The notes: a model not told the origin generated them from the sequence alone. Positions 22,661 through 34,446 are shown, counted from the first letter of the stretch. The stretch: 64,000 nt of DNA from Portulaca oleracea (GCA_029582165.1 CM055868.1:8383501-8447500); one strand, 5' to 3'. Numbers and translations: made by a program.

Positions 22661-25600
22661 GGGACACAGGTGCACCAGACCATATGACCTCTGACCTAAC
22701 TTTTTTCACCCAAACCTACAACCTTTCCTAGCCTATTTCTGTCACTCTTCCTGATGGTTCAACTAAGTGTGTTACCAAAGCTGGGAGGATGATCATTAAT
22801 AACCATGTTACTTTGTCTAATGTTCTTTATGTGTCGGATTTCATATTCAATTTGGTTTCTGTTACTAAACTTCTCACAAAACCCAAATCCTTTGTTGTCT
22901 TCCTTCCTGAAAAATGTTGCACACAAGCCTTTTCAACTAATCAAGTGCTGATTGTGGCTCACAATCTTGGTGGATTGTACATGCTACCTGTAATACCCCG
23001 GATATATGGTCAAAGTGTGGCTTAAAAGGATTGAAATGACTACTTATATCACCAAGGTGCACCTTCTTTTATGGTAGCTCATCCGTTGGGAACTCCTCAG
23101 TTATGCGTGCTTGGCTGGGAGTAGTCCAAGGATGGGAGACCTCCTGGGAAGTTTTCTCGGGCAGCATGTGAGTGAGGACGAAGCACACTGGAAAGACTCG
23201 TGGTGATTTGTGGGGCCAGTCAGCGATTCTTGAAGCAGTTATCGGTAATGTCCGCGGTCTGGGATGGGTCGGAGCATTACACTATCTCACATAGTTGAAG
23301 CTAATATTTCTTCCGATAATAAGTGTTATGTTGTTGTTAACGTTTCTTTAAATCCTTCATCTTGTATTGTGCCAAGCTCTGACATCACTCACGTCAGACG
23401 TGGGCACACTTCTCCATCTACTATTCAACATATAGAGTGGTGTAAAGATCATATTTCCTCTGATTTTTCTTGTGATGTTTGTGTCTTTGCCAAAATACAT
23501 ATACTTGCTTTCAATAAAAGTACTATACATACCTCTAAAGCCTTTGATCTAATTCAAATGGATTTGTGGGGGCCTTACAAGTTTGCTAATATTTGTGGTG
23601 CCTATTATTTCTTAACTATCGTTGATAATTTTACAAGAGTCACTTGGACCTAGTTGTTGCAAAATAAGGCTCAAGTCAAACATGCCATTGTACAATTTTT
23701 TTAACATGGTTCAAACACAATTTCAGACTTATTAAAATGGTTCGTAGTGACGATGACACAGAATTTGTTAAAAAATTTTATCAAGATTTTTTTCTTTACT
23801 AAAGGTACTTTACATCAACGTTCCGTTGTGAAAACACCCCGGCAAAATGGGGTCGCCAAAAGGAAACATTGACTGACATCTTTTTGAAACAGCACGAGCC
23901 CTCATATTTCAAGCAAATATTCCTAAGCATTTATGGGGTGAGTGTGTTCTTGCTGGTGCCCACCTCATCAACCTCCTTCATATGAAAAACCTTCATTGGA
24001 AATTTCCTCACGAGAAACGTTTTGGCACAGCCCCAAATTATTCAGACTTACGGGTAGTTGATTGCCTTAGTTTTGCCAAAAAAAATTGAGTATTTCTGAC
24101 AAATTTGAGTCTCGAGCACAATGATGTGTTCTTTTGGGGTATACATTTGGGTTCGAAGGCTACAAACTTTTGGCCTAGAGACAAAAAGAATCTTTCACGG
24201 CAATGATGTTATCTTCTCTGAAACCATGTTTCCTTATAAATCAAGCACCACCATTTGACACTCTTCCAATCTTGATGCCACCATCTTAACTAGTTTTTCA
24301 GATGATATTCCTCCTTTAAACCATCCTGTATCTATTTCCTTTCCTTCATCTCCTGATCCTCCCTCTTCCCCTTCTCCTACCTATATCTCCTTCCCCTTCT
24401 TCGTCTCCATCTTTTACTGTCTCTTCTTCTCCTCCTCATCATCACCACACCACTTATCCGCTTCCTAACATAATAGCAGTAGATCGTATTCTGAGAAGGT
24501 CTTCCAAACCTCATGTTGCTCCAACTTGGTTCAAGGACTTGTGCATCCTCCTTTACTTGCCACGACACTAGCAACACCTTCTTTTAATGCTTCTCTGCCC
24601 TTTCCTTCCTACGTAAACCTTGCGCATCTCACCTCATCTTACATGGTCTTTCTTGCCAATGTGTTTCATGCTCCTGCACCTCATACTTACAATCAGGCTA
24701 AATAACACCCGGACTAGGTACAAGCTATGAACGAAGAGCTGTAGGCATTTAAGTAGAATCATACATGGACTCTCACTTGCTTGGCCACTAGTAAGAAGGA
24801 TTTGGCATCTAAGTGGGTCTATACGACCAAGTACAAGCCTAATGGTAGTATTGAACGGCACAAAGCATGACTTATCATCCGTCACTTTGAGCAAGTCAAG
24901 GACAAAGATTACAAACATACTTTTTCCCCGGTTGCCAAGCTTACCACTATCTGTATCTTCATTGCCTTGGCTATTGCTCATCATTAGGATCTCCATCAAC
25001 TAAACATCAATCACGCCTTTTTACAAGGGTATCTCGATGACGATGTTTATATGGTTCCTCCTCAAGGTTATACGGCAGCCAAGCCTAGAGAGGTTTGTAA
25101 ACTGTAGCGGTCTCTTTATGGCCTAAAACAGGCGTCCCGCCCATGGAATGTGGAGTTAACTAAGTTTCTTACCAGCAAGGGCTTCAAGCAGTCTTGTGCC
25201 GACTACTCTTTGTTTACTAAGATGACTTCCGCTCAATCCATTTATGTTCTAGTTTATGTGGACGACCTTCTCATTTTTGGAAATGACTTGGATGGTATTG
25301 CTGCCTTGAAGGCTCCTTTACATTCTCAAATCACTATTAAAGATCTCGGGCTGACTTGCTATTTCCTCGACATTGAAATTGCTCGCTCTACACAAGCTGG
25401 TACTCTCATCAATCAGCGAAAATACATACGTGATATCCTCAATGACGATGGGCTCACAGCTACCAAGTCTTCTTTCTTCCCCTCCAGAAAGGCCTTAAAA
25501 TTTCCACCGATGAGGGTGAGCTGCTTCCTGATCCATGGGTCTATCGGCGACTGATTGTGCGACTTTTGTACCTCACTCTCACACGATTGGACATTTCCTA

Positions 25601-26190
25601 TGTTGTCCAACATCTCAATCAACTCCTCCAAAAGCCTCGGCAACCTCACTATGATGCTGCTTTACACGTCCTTCGATATCTCAAACGCAATATTTATTTT
25701 GGCCTCTACTATCCCCGTGAGAGCTATATGCGTATTCGGGCTTACTGTGACGCAGATTGTGGTGCTTGTAGGTTCTCAGCAAAGTTTCTTTATGCTTATT
25801 GTATCTTCTTGAGGTGTTCTCGTGTTTCTTGGAAGACTTAGAAGTAAACAATTGTTGCCAAATCTTCAGCTGAAGCCGAATATCGGAGTATGTCTTCCAC
25901 GATCTCCGAACTGGAATGACTTTCTCATTTGATGGATGACTTTCACATTGTTTTTCCTCTTCCCAATGACATCTTTTGTGATAACAAGGCGACCCTTCAT
26001 ATTGCGACCAACCTTGTGTTTCACGAGCGTACGAAACACCAGAATATCAATTTTCATTATACTCGGGACAAGCTCATGGAGGGGTTTATTCAGACTCATC
26101 ACATTGGTTCTCAAGAACAGCTTGTTGACCTGTTTACCAAGCCTCTTGGGGAGGCTCAACATACCTGTCTTGCTTCAAGGTTGGGCTTGG
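22654..26190 (+). pseudogene. Copia pol remnant (protease, integrase, reverse transcriptase, RNase H)
   Basis: The protease active site appears as WIGDTGAPDHMTS at about 22,654-22,692. It is followed by a GAG-pre-integrase region interrupted by the Cassandra-type LTR at 22,989 and resumed as HVRRGHTSPSTIQHI. Integrase core pieces include FDLIQMDLWGPYKFANI and FLTIVDNFTRVTW near 23,540-23,650. Reverse transcriptase covers roughly 24,710-25,550, with SLYGLKQASRPW and the catalytic YVDDLLIF at about 25,255-25,278. RNase H and the copia tail include CDNKATLHIATN and HTRDKLMEG-like text, ending LVDLFTKPLGEAQH. Several in-frame TAG/TAA codons and frameshifts are present between these blocks. Confidence 0.9.
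22989..23281 (+). mobile_element. Solo LTR of a Cassandra-type TRIM carrying a 5S rRNA-like segment
   Basis: The element begins TGTAATACCCCGG and ends GGAGCATTACA (inverted ends TGTAAT/ATTACA). It is 293 bp long and sits between CTACC and CTATC, a 4/5 target duplication. Its middle (about 23,049-23,166) resembles plant 5S rRNA: AACTCCTCAGTTATGCGTGC, TTGG, AGTAGTCCAAGGATGGGAGA, CCTCCTGGGAAG. These cover the 5S internal promoter A box and C box. A 5S-derived promoter inside an LTR is the defining mark of Cassandra TRIM elements. Only one LTR is present here, so it is a solo LTR. It interrupts the copia pol. Confidence 0.9.
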
Positions 26191-26206
26191 TCTCTTCTCC
26201 CCCAAT

Positions 26207-26229
26207 TCCCCTTAAGGGGGGAGGGGGGA
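26207..26229 (+). other. Polypurine tract of the copia element
   Basis: AAGGGGGGAGGGGGGA lies immediately before the TG of the 3' LTR, where plus-strand priming would occur. Confidence 0.9.
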
Positions 26230-26407
26230 TGTAGACATAGTTGTTATAAGTGTTAGAGTCTGTTTATTGGTTGTTAGCAAGTTGTTATGGGTTGTTGCTT
26301 AGCTGGCAGTTCTTTGCTTGTGTATATAAGACTCTCCTTGCACATATGACAATTAATTACTAATACACCCAAATTCTACAGACTCTCGTTTCTCTCTCTG
26401 GTTTTCA
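26230..26407 (+). repeat. 3' LTR of the copia element (178 bp)
   Basis: Runs from TGTAGACATAG to GTTTTCA, with TATATAAGACTCTCCTTG as the likely promoter/start region. It is uninterrupted, unlike the 5' LTR, and so serves as the reference for the insertions there. Confidence 0.93.
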
Positions 26408-26435
26408 TCTTGTTTTATAACATAGAAAAATAATA

Positions 26436-26660
26436 CTACCTCTATCTCCGTCTCTAAATGAATGTCAATTTGATTAAGTTTGATCGTTAATCACTTAAAA
26501 ATTATAGTGAGTTACAATATGAAATTATCATCGTTGCAAAGATATTGTACTAGATATTACAATTGTGTTAATTATTTTATATTGTAACTCATTATAATTT
26601 GAGTAATCAATAGTCAAACCTTAGTCAAATTAACACTTATAAATTTATGGACAAAGGGAG
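26436..26660. mobile_element. Stowaway-like MITE
   Basis: TA flanks both sides. The left end CTACCTCTATCTCCGTCTC continues to AATGTCAATTTGATTAAG, and the complement of the right end is CTCCCTTTGTCCATAAATTT continuing to TTAATTTGACTAAGG. About 225 bp, AT-rich, non-coding. It lies just outside the copia 3' LTR. Confidence 0.7.
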
Positions 26661-28780
26661 TAATTTGGATCGGATTTTGATTCATTTTAATCTGAGTCCG
26701 CTTTTATTTTTGTTATTTATTTTACGTGACAACTCAAAGTATGAACTCAAATATTTGAATCAGGTCACTTTTGTTACTATTGTGATAGTAGATTTTTTAT
26801 ATAAAAAAAAACTTTTTATTTTACTTGGATTGTAATGTAATCAAAGTGAGTAGAAGGTAATGTTGAACATTTTTAATATTCTGGGTCAATTAATCAAAGC
26901 CTATCTCTCTGAGTTTTTGTTTTAGCCCAGAAATACCACCTACCTAATTCTACTGGAAGACCTTTTTTTTTTTTTTTTGAGGGACTACAGGAAGACTTTT
27001 GAAATACTGGAGTTAAGTTTTTGACATAATCAAGCTATTTATATATACAAAGATAAGGAAGTTTTTAGATAATGGCCTTAATTTTCACCTTGATGCTTTC
27101 CATCACAGTAATCACGAAACTACAGAACTTATCAGCCAATTAAACTCACAAACTTATCAACATGAGCATCTCTTTCTGGATTGTCAACCCAACCAGTTGA
27201 TATACCTCAAAACCGTCTCAATTGCAGCACACATTTCCAATTCTATATGATCAGATTTCTGTCAGCAATCTTGCTGGTTGTTTTTATGCAATTGTATGCA
27301 ATTTTTATTGTAAGACTTTTTATCCTTTTAGACTTTTAATAATCGAAAAAAGACAAGTTCATCCTTGTATAACAACTTTCAGTTTGGGTCCCACATTCAC
27401 GAAAACTGCACAACATGACATATGCAATCTTATCTTAACACATATGACATATCTTTCATTCTATGTAGAGCATGATTCCATGAGATTTCTTCCTAGTGAA
27501 GTTTCCTCAAAAAGCTCGATTAAACAACTCAAAACCATTCTATCTCGTTGCAAACAAATTTCTTCCCAACACAACAACTCTCAGTGTGGTTGCCACTTTC
27601 ATGAAATCTTGAGAATCAAAACGTAGGCAATCTTACCTCGAAAATATATCACTAGCTATAAAGAGACTAATTCCAAGAGATTTCTTCGTAATATCTCATA
27701 ATGTTGGATCAAGTGAACCAAATCATCCCCCCCCCCCCCAAACAAAAAAAAAAAACCAAAAAAAAAAAGGAGAAAGATGGCCTTGGTTGATCATTTTTTG
27801 AGGTTGGTGTGAAAGAGGGCAAGTACAATTTATATGACTCCAATGTCTTCATACACACGTACACTGTTTCCTGAGAAGGTCTCATATTCTTGGGCACTTT
27901 TAGGAGATTAGGAATCTAATTCAGAAAAAAAATGAAGGATAGCTTTACACATCTCCTTGGGATTGGTGGTTCATTAGATTTGTGTATCTTCCAAGCAAAT
28001 TAAAATCTTCATACTTTACTTACTGCAAACACAACTCCTGAGATCTCATAGCTACAACAATCAACCCATTTTTGTATTCAATCCTATGTTCCTATTTCCG
28101 AATATCCTTTCCCATTTAAAAAACGAAAATGATACGAAGTATAAGTTTTGGAGCAAGACATCTTTTAAGTGTCTTGCCTTATCATTAAAATTATATTACT
28201 CTTATCATATATTAAGATGAAATTAAATGATATGACTGAATTCTATAACTATAATATCACATATAAATTGCATAAAGTTATACTTTTACCGTTTATTTTT
28301 TATATTTTTAGAAAAAACGCTTAAAATAAGCTTAACGGAAGTTCTATTAGTTGTATTCATTAAAGCGTCCTATGCATCCTAAACTTCTTATAATTGATAA
28401 TTAATTTTATTATTAAAAAATAGTGTCAAAAATCATAAAAAAATATCTTGGAATACGACTTTTGTGATAAAAAAAAAACGGGGTTGCTCAACTGTATGGG
28501 TACCCCAAGTAGTAGCAGCAGTACGTACGTAGCTTAGGCAATAATTTATCGAACAAGGGATTTCTTGTGGAAGAGAGGACCCATGCAAAAAGAAATCCTA
28601 AACCCAGAAACCTGATGTTGCGGCTGCCTAAACTAAACTCAACTTGAAGGATTTCCCACTGTCGGATTTTTCCATTTCCATCCCCCTATATTTTGCAAAT
28701 ATGGCAGTCCCTACCAAACCCTTTTTCTTACCCTATTCGATCTCCGAAACCCTCCTTAAACCCCTCTCTAAACCCTCCAA
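26661..28780. other. Intergenic region upstream of the thaumatin-like gene
   Basis: No gene is supported. Bases 27,340-27,430 and 27,540-27,640 resemble each other (AACAACTTTCAGTTTGGGTC against AACAACTCTCAGTGTGGTTG), an old local duplication that also creates the 134-aa ORF at 27,222-27,626. A run of C (27,726-27,739) and A-rich runs follow. The last 300 bases should contain the promoter; a CCTATATTTTGC stretch near 28,684-28,695 is the only TATA-like candidate. Confidence 0.5.
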
Positions 28781-31700
28781 ATGCCGACGATCAAGCTCCC
28801 CTTTTTCACAACAACCCTTGTCATCATCATATTCCTGCTCTTTCCCTTTCCCTCGGTTCGAAGCGCGACATTCACCATAAGCAACAACTGCCCCTTCACA
28901 ATATGGCCCGGTACGCTATCCGGGTCAGGCACGCCCGCATTGCCCATGACCGGATTCCAGCTGGACTCCGGGAAGAGCGTGAAGCTCCAGGCGGTTTCCG
29001 GGTGGTCGGGCCGGATATGGGCCCGGACGGGCTGCAAGTTTGACCCGACCACCGGGACCGGGAAGTGTCAGACGGGGGACTGTGGAGGGAAGTTGGAGTG
29101 TGATGGGAGCGGGGCCACGCCCCCCGCGTCGCTGTTCGAGATCACCCTTGGACAGGGGAGTGACAAGGATTTCTATGATGTGAGCATTGTGGATGGGTAT
29201 AATCTGCCCATGGTGGCATGGCCGCTTGGGGCTGGCGCTTGCAATGCCACTGGCTGTGTCAATGACATCAATATGGGTAAGTAATGTGTTATGTTCTGTT
29301 CTTTAGAGGGGTAAGGACGTAAACGTAACGTAAGGTAAGGTAAGGTATGGTTGCATAAACAGGGCTCGTGAAAAAAACGGGTTGGTCAAATATGGGTCGG
29401 TCAAATCAGTCAATGTGGAAAATTCGGAAGAAACAGTGACGAATATGGCCGGATTTTTTGGGGTCATATTCGGACATACGTAAATTCAGGTCAAACTCGT
29501 GTTTGGGCAATCAAAATATGAGAAATATTGTATCCGAATTTTGGGTCAATGCTAACTTTGAACGAAAAGTTCATAAACGTATCAGGTATTTCCCCTGGTC
29601 GGACAAAATTGTGCCAACTATAGTCGGGTAAAGTAATGATTAAAAAATTTAAGTAAAACTTAAAAAGTTGAGGGTTAAAAATATGGAAAAAATAAGTAAA
29701 TTTGAGTTGGTTGGGTATAGCAACAGTTGGTAAGTTTAGGCAAAGGTTAAGTTGAGTATTGAAAACATGGAATGATTTGGTAAATTTGAGTTGGGTTAGG
29801 TAAAGTGGTTCAAAACCCAGCTAAAGAACATGGTCAATTCAAGTCACTGATACTTTGACAACAAATATTCATCATATTCAGTGTGTGTGAAATTGTCAGT
29901 TTACCTTATTTTGACCCGTTTTCTTCTTCGATGATATCCTCCAACAGGATGTCCGAAAGAGTTGCAGGTGGTGGAAGGTGAGGAAGGAGGAGGAGGAGGA
30001 GGAGGAGGAGTGATTGCATGTAAAAGTGCCTGCGAAGCATTCGGACAGGATCAGTACTGCTGCAGTGGACAGTTTGCAAACCCCAACTCATGCAGACCGT
30101 CTTTCTACTCAAATGTGTTCAAGAGAGCCTGTCCGAGGGCGTATAGCTATGCATTTGATGATGCCACCAGTACATTCACCTGCAAGGCTTTCAATTACGC
30201 CATTGTCTTCTGCCCGGCAGGGGCTGGAGGGAGTAGCAGGTAACAACTACCTCTCTCAACTCGGCTTTCAACCCGTAATAAAAATAATCCTAGGGTGGCA
30301 AAAAACTGGGTCCGAGTAAAATTTGAGTTTGGGATATTCGGACATAGGACAATATCAGCAAATTTGGACCCTAGCACCCTGTTACCTGGACGTTCGACGC
30401 CCGGAACCATTTGTCTGAATGTCCGAATTTATAATAGGATTTTTGGACATTTTCACTGAATTGCATGTGATCGGACCAAAACGTACTGAATGTCCAAATA
30501 TGCTTTTCAAACGATTTCTGTAAAGACATGACCAAGAAATCTATAAACCAAGTGGTCATGTCCAGATCAGTTGTCTGATTGTCCGAATTCGACCAAACCC
30601 AAATTGTCTCTGAAATCCAGACAACCTAGACCAGGGGCGGATCCACAGTGTACTCAGTGGAATCAAGCGACTCCACTGGAATTTTGGAAAAAAAAAATTA
30701 TGTTTCAGAAAAGAAAAAAAGTTTGTATAACTAATATATATGTGCTGTTTGCAAAATAATCCATTAGTTCAAGGTTACTCCAGCGGTCTGTGTGCACTAG
30801 TACAACTATTGAGGCGGGGGTTCGTATCTTCATAGATCCCAAATAGTGGTTTAAAGAAATTCCATTTTGAAAAGAAAAATGGTTATAATAGTTTAAATAA
30901 ATTAACTACTTAAATATACATGTTAGTAGTAATTAGTCCAATGGTATGTGAGTATTTATATGAGCAGCAGGTTGCAAGTTCAAATCTTTATAGAGGGTAA
31001 ATATGGGATATTTTGTTTTCTATTTTTGTTTTTTGCTTTGTTTTTCTTTTCGATTTTTTTTATTGGAAAAATTTGGCTTCGTTATTGAACTATTATTACG
31101 ATTTTGGTTCATGAAGTCTTCATCGACGCTTAGATCTCCAAAAAAAAAAAAAATCTTCACCACCGCCAATACAATCCCTATTCTCTTTTCGAAGACCAAA
31201 ACATTGCAAAACACATTCTAAAATTTTATGCAAAACAAGATACACCAATGCACTCACCCATCCACTGTTTCTTTTTCCTCCTAACTTAAATGCAAATATT
31301 TTTTGAGAAAGTTAGGAAATTAAAATGTAAGTTTTTCAATGTCGTTAAATTTTTTTTTTACCCAATTATTTTTGACTCCACTGACTCTAAATCCTGAATC
31401 CGCCACTGACCTAGACCCGGATTACCAAACCCAAACCCACCTCGAATTTCAATTGGGGCATGACAAGTTGTACAGATTTAAAATCAGGTCAAAAGTATGG
31501 TCACTATGCCCGTGTTTTTCAACCGAACCAGACAAATCCAGGCTATCAAATCGGACAGATTTTTACCAACTCTGAATTAAAAATCCTTTTACGGTTCTGA
31601 ATGGTATCATTTTGCAGGCCGAAGAAACCCAACAGTGACACATACAGTTCACCATCAACACCAAGCGGGACGTATAATCCAACACCTAGCAATGGATACG

Positions 31701-32056
31701 GTTCACCACCAAGCACCGGGTACAATTCACCACCATCTGGAGGCTACAATTCACCACCAAGTGGAAACGGTGTGTATAATAATTCACCACCATCTGGAGT
31801 CTACAATTCACCACCAAGTGGAAACGGTGTGTATGATTCACCAGCAAGTAGCGGATATACTCCGCCAAGTTTCACATATGAGTCACCACCAAGCGGAGAA
31901 TACAATTCACCACCAACTTTCACGTATGATTCGCCACCGTTCAGAAAACACAGTGATGGGGCAGCAGAGGGCGATATGTCATCCTCGAAGAAGGTTTTAC
32001 CGTTCCCTGGGTATATTCTTCTTCTGGGGTTCATCCGTTTATTGTTGCTGAGCTGA
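28781..32056 (+). CDS. Thaumatin-like protein (PR-5 type) with Pro-rich, GPI-like C-terminal tail
   Basis: Three exons join in frame: 28781-29276, 29948-30239 and 31618-32056 (408 residues). A signal peptide (about 1-28, hydrophobic [12 protein letters not shown]) precedes [18 protein letters not shown], the family start. All 16 cysteines of the thaumatin fold are present (7 in exon 1, 9 in exon 2). The acidic-cleft REDDD residues can be placed at R78, E120, D133, D138 and the D of YSYAFDD. Exon 3 adds a stretch of repeated YNSPPSG units and ends in a hydrophobic run ([20 protein letters not shown]), which looks like a GPI-anchor signal. The protein is therefore probably secreted and held at the plasma membrane or wall. 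An in-frame GGA run (about 29,975-30,009) encodes a glycine-rich loop insert. Intron 1 is mostly a MITE-like repeat and intron 2 contains a hAT element. Family members are linked to defence and stress; the exact substrate is unknown. Confidence 0.92.
29297..29830. mobile_element. MITE-like element filling intron 1 of the thaumatin-like gene
   Basis: The left end TGTTCTTTAGAGGGGTAAGG mirrors the complement of the right end (TGTTCTTTAGCTGGGTT). The inside repeats AAATTTAAGTAAAACTTAAA, AAGTTGAGGGTTAAAAATATG and GGTTAGGTAAAGTGG, as in the elements at 6.58 and 11.69 kb. It occupies most of the 671-bp intron. No coding capacity. Confidence 0.55.
30632..31408. mobile_element. Non-autonomous hAT element in intron 2 of the thaumatin-like gene
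   Basis: A perfect 8-bp target duplication ACCTAGAC flanks it (30,624-30,631 and 31,409-31,416). The ends are CAGGGGCGGATCCAC and, in complement, CAGTGGCGGATTCAG. An 8-bp duplication with CAG(G/T)GGCGGA ends fits the hAT superfamily. It is 777 bp long with no transposase. It lies wholly within the intron, so splicing of the host gene need not be affected. Confidence 0.88.
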
Positions 32057-33175
32057 GAAAATGAACCTCAATGGCTGCACACCTCAGTCAGGCAAATGAG
32101 GCAGAATCAAAACGATGATGACGGTGTGCAAAAGAAGCAGACGATATATCAGGAATTGTCAACAGATGTCAGAACACTGCCTGACCTGAAAAGATGTACT
32201 GTAAATCACACAGATTCATATTGACCATCAATAGAAAGATCAAATGTTTTCTGTAAATCATATATGTTCATATGGACAATCAATCAAAAAACTCATTGAT
32301 TCATGGAAATTTGGAACTACACATGATAGAATGGGTTTCCTACATATTATATGAATCAAGAACACCTCTTCTAATGAACAATAAATTTTAAGATCTTTGC
32401 ATATCTCGTCTGTGTAGGCACTTGGCTGGCTCAAAACCTTTGGCATATTTCTTCAGCGAATTTGACATCAAAGATGAGTTGTACTGCAAGCCACAAACAG
32501 GAGAAGGGATAAAATTTTCTATCTAGTTTTTGCAAGTGACTCAACATGATAACCATGATTATATACAACGTAGTAAAATACAATGCTGTCAATAAGTTTT
32601 TCTCAAAATCAAACAGAACTAGCAATTCCGATGCATTCAGTCTGGCTACCTTGCCATTCTATGAACATGCATATGTTTTCATGTTTCTACCTCATTACTC
32701 CAACACAATAAAAGTACTCCACAATATCCTCATTTACTGAATGCATAATACACTTCAAACACGTCAAGAAATGTTAAGATCTCTCCTAACAACAGTGATT
32801 GTTGAGAGCGCACAAGGTAAATAACAGGTGCAATGCTGAAGTATCCTTTTGTTATCTAATAGTGGCTTAACGAACCCAAGCCACGTATGCTTAACTTCGC
32901 ATCAAGAGACTAACTAATGTAACCTACAACGTTTAACCCAAAGAATAGCATAGCTTGATCTTTTTGGTATGTTAGGCTGATCAACTAAAAGCTGCTGCAA
33001 TGCTCCAAGATCAGTGGCAGTAACACTATATGATGTTCAATTCCTCTAAGTTAGACGAAGGGATGTCAAATAAGAAAAAGGACCCATCTTCACAAAGAGA
33101 CACAAAAACAACAAGGTACCTCGATTTATAAGCAATGTTAAAGAGCACGAAACCGATGATGTTTTGAGACTGTAC
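32057..33175. other. Region between the thaumatin-like gene and the split minus-strand fragment
   Basis: The left part should be the 3' UTR of the thaumatin-like gene. On the minus strand, two short stretches look exon-like and may belong to the fragment to the right: 33,030-33,110 (reads FVSLCEDGSFFLFDIPSSNLEELN) and about 32,395-32,485, after a GTGGCTTGCAG acceptor-like site. Neither is homologous to a family I recognise, so they are not called as coding. Confidence 0.35.
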
Positions 33176-34368
33176 CTGTGCACCAAAAGGAAGAAAAAGA
33201 AGATGAACATACTCGTAATTGTGAGTCTTATGCAGAGCAGTAAGCTCATCTAAGCAATCTAAAAGAGTTGGTTTGATTCCGACCCTTTGCTTCAATTGTG
33301 TTGCCGAAACGCCTTTGACAAGCTGCTGACCATCAGGGGCGGATCTTTGGGGGGGCCAGCCAGGGCCATGGCCCACCCCATGATTTTTTCCAAAAAAAAT
33401 TCGTATACTTTATTATGTATAAGTTAAAAAAAAATTGGTAAATTTAAATACACTTTCCTTATACAGATACAAACAATACTTACACTTTATCAATTTTGGA
33501 AAGTAAATAAAATTACAACCATCTCTCTCCTCTCTCCTCTCTCCCTTTTGGCGTGCAATATGCAAAAGCTGTACAAATTTTCTTTGCAATTAATACAATT
33601 CCTCACTCTCTCTCCTCTCTCCCCTCAAAAGCTGCACAAATTCTTTGCAATTAATACAATTTCTCACTCTCTCTCCTCTCTCTCCTCTGCGTGAAACAAC
33701 TTTATGCAGAAAGTTGTAGACTTTTTTTTACAATTAATACAACTCTCTCTCTCCCTCTCTCTCCAATTTTTGCATACTTTTCAATTTTATGTTTTGTGCA
33801 ATTGGATTGACGTGCAACAATGTAAATTACTCTCTCTTTGTGTAATTTCTCTCTACATTGATATTATTGTGAATACAAACATTGATACTTGTTTGTTTGT
33901 AAAGTACTAATATTATTGTTATATTTTTACAGAAAATTTCAATTTGACGTGCGATTGGAACAACACATTCACGCAACATAAGGTATTTATCACTAAATTC
34001 TACTATTAAATTCTTCTAGTATATTTTATTAATTAATCGCTTTGTTATTTGTTTGTCAATAAAGTGTAAATCGACCTAATCATTATGTTAATTGTTTGAC
34101 GTGCGATTAGTGTATGTTTTCTTCCTATTTCGCATTTTATTTAATTAATTTCGTCAATTAGTGACAATATGTTAATTGTTTCAATATTTCTATACGAAAT
34201 GATTTTTTTTTTGGCCCTCCTTAACAAAAATGTCTGGCTCCGCCCCTGCTGACCATCTTGGTATTCTTGGACCATCTTCTCCAGTAACAATACAATCCCA
34301 AGTAATTCTTTCCTATTCACAGTTGCCAATTTTTGAATGTTTATAGTTCGACTACTCATCTTACTCAT
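33176..34368 (-). pseudogene. Unrecognised coding fragment split by a hAT insertion
   Basis: Reading leftwards from an ATG at 34368 (or 34359), a frame MSSRTINIQKLATVNRKELL, then LLLEKMVQEYQDGQ, runs to 34,249. There a hAT element intervenes (33334-34248), and the same frame continues from 33,333 with LVKGVSATQLKQRVGIKPTL and ends HLLFLPFGAQ before a GTACAG donor at 33,175. Leaving out the element and one copy of its 8-bp duplication makes the two halves one open frame of about 90 codons, which argues that this was an exon. The predicted product is mostly helical. I do not recognise the family. With the insertion in an exon, the gene is probably broken unless this haplotype has another copy. 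Confidence 0.55.
33334..34248. mobile_element. Non-autonomous hAT element inside a former exon
   Basis: A perfect 8-bp target duplication CTGACCAT flanks it (33,326-33,333 and 34,249-34,256). The ends are CAGGGGCGGATCTTTGG and, in complement, CAGGGGCGGAGCCAGAC. It is 915 bp, with CT-rich microsatellite stretches (TCTCTCCTCTC) at 33,520-33,770 and no transposase. It belongs with the 30,632 element by its ends. Confidence 0.9.
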
Positions 34369-34446
34369 GACAAAGTAAAATAAATTACACAGGGATAATC
34401 TTTGGTGAAAAGTAACTAATTACATTCCTAACACCAGGAAGGCAGG

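Larger units (their letters stand above)
18937..26407 (+). mobile_element. Ty1/copia LTR retrotransposon, decayed, with nested insertions
   Basis: Both LTRs begin TGTAGACATAGTTGTTATA and end GTTTTCA. The element is flanked by CCTTG (18,932-18,936) and TCTTG (26,408-26,412), a 4/5 match for a 5-bp target duplication. A primer-binding site matching initiator tRNA-Met follows the 5' LTR and a purine tract precedes the 3' LTR. The internal order is gag, protease, integrase, reverse transcriptase, RNase H, which is copia order. Stops and frameshifts occur throughout, so it is not active. Three other elements sit inside it: two in the 5' LTR and one in pol. Without the insertions the 5' LTR is about 188 bp, against 178 bp for the 3' LTR. 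Confidence 0.93.

Noticed and set aside
23049..23166. A 5S rRNA gene
   Set aside because: Only part of the 5S sequence matches and it sits inside a TG...CA LTR with a target duplication; it is the 5S-like segment of a Cassandra-type element.
27222..27626. 134-aa ORF upstream of the thaumatin-like gene
   Set aside because: It arises across an imperfect local DNA duplication, shows no protein family features, and has poor codon character.
28644..28880. Alternative ORF overlapping the thaumatin-like start
   Set aside because: It is in another frame, lacks the signal peptide and thaumatin motifs, and overlaps the real exon 1 as a shadow frame.
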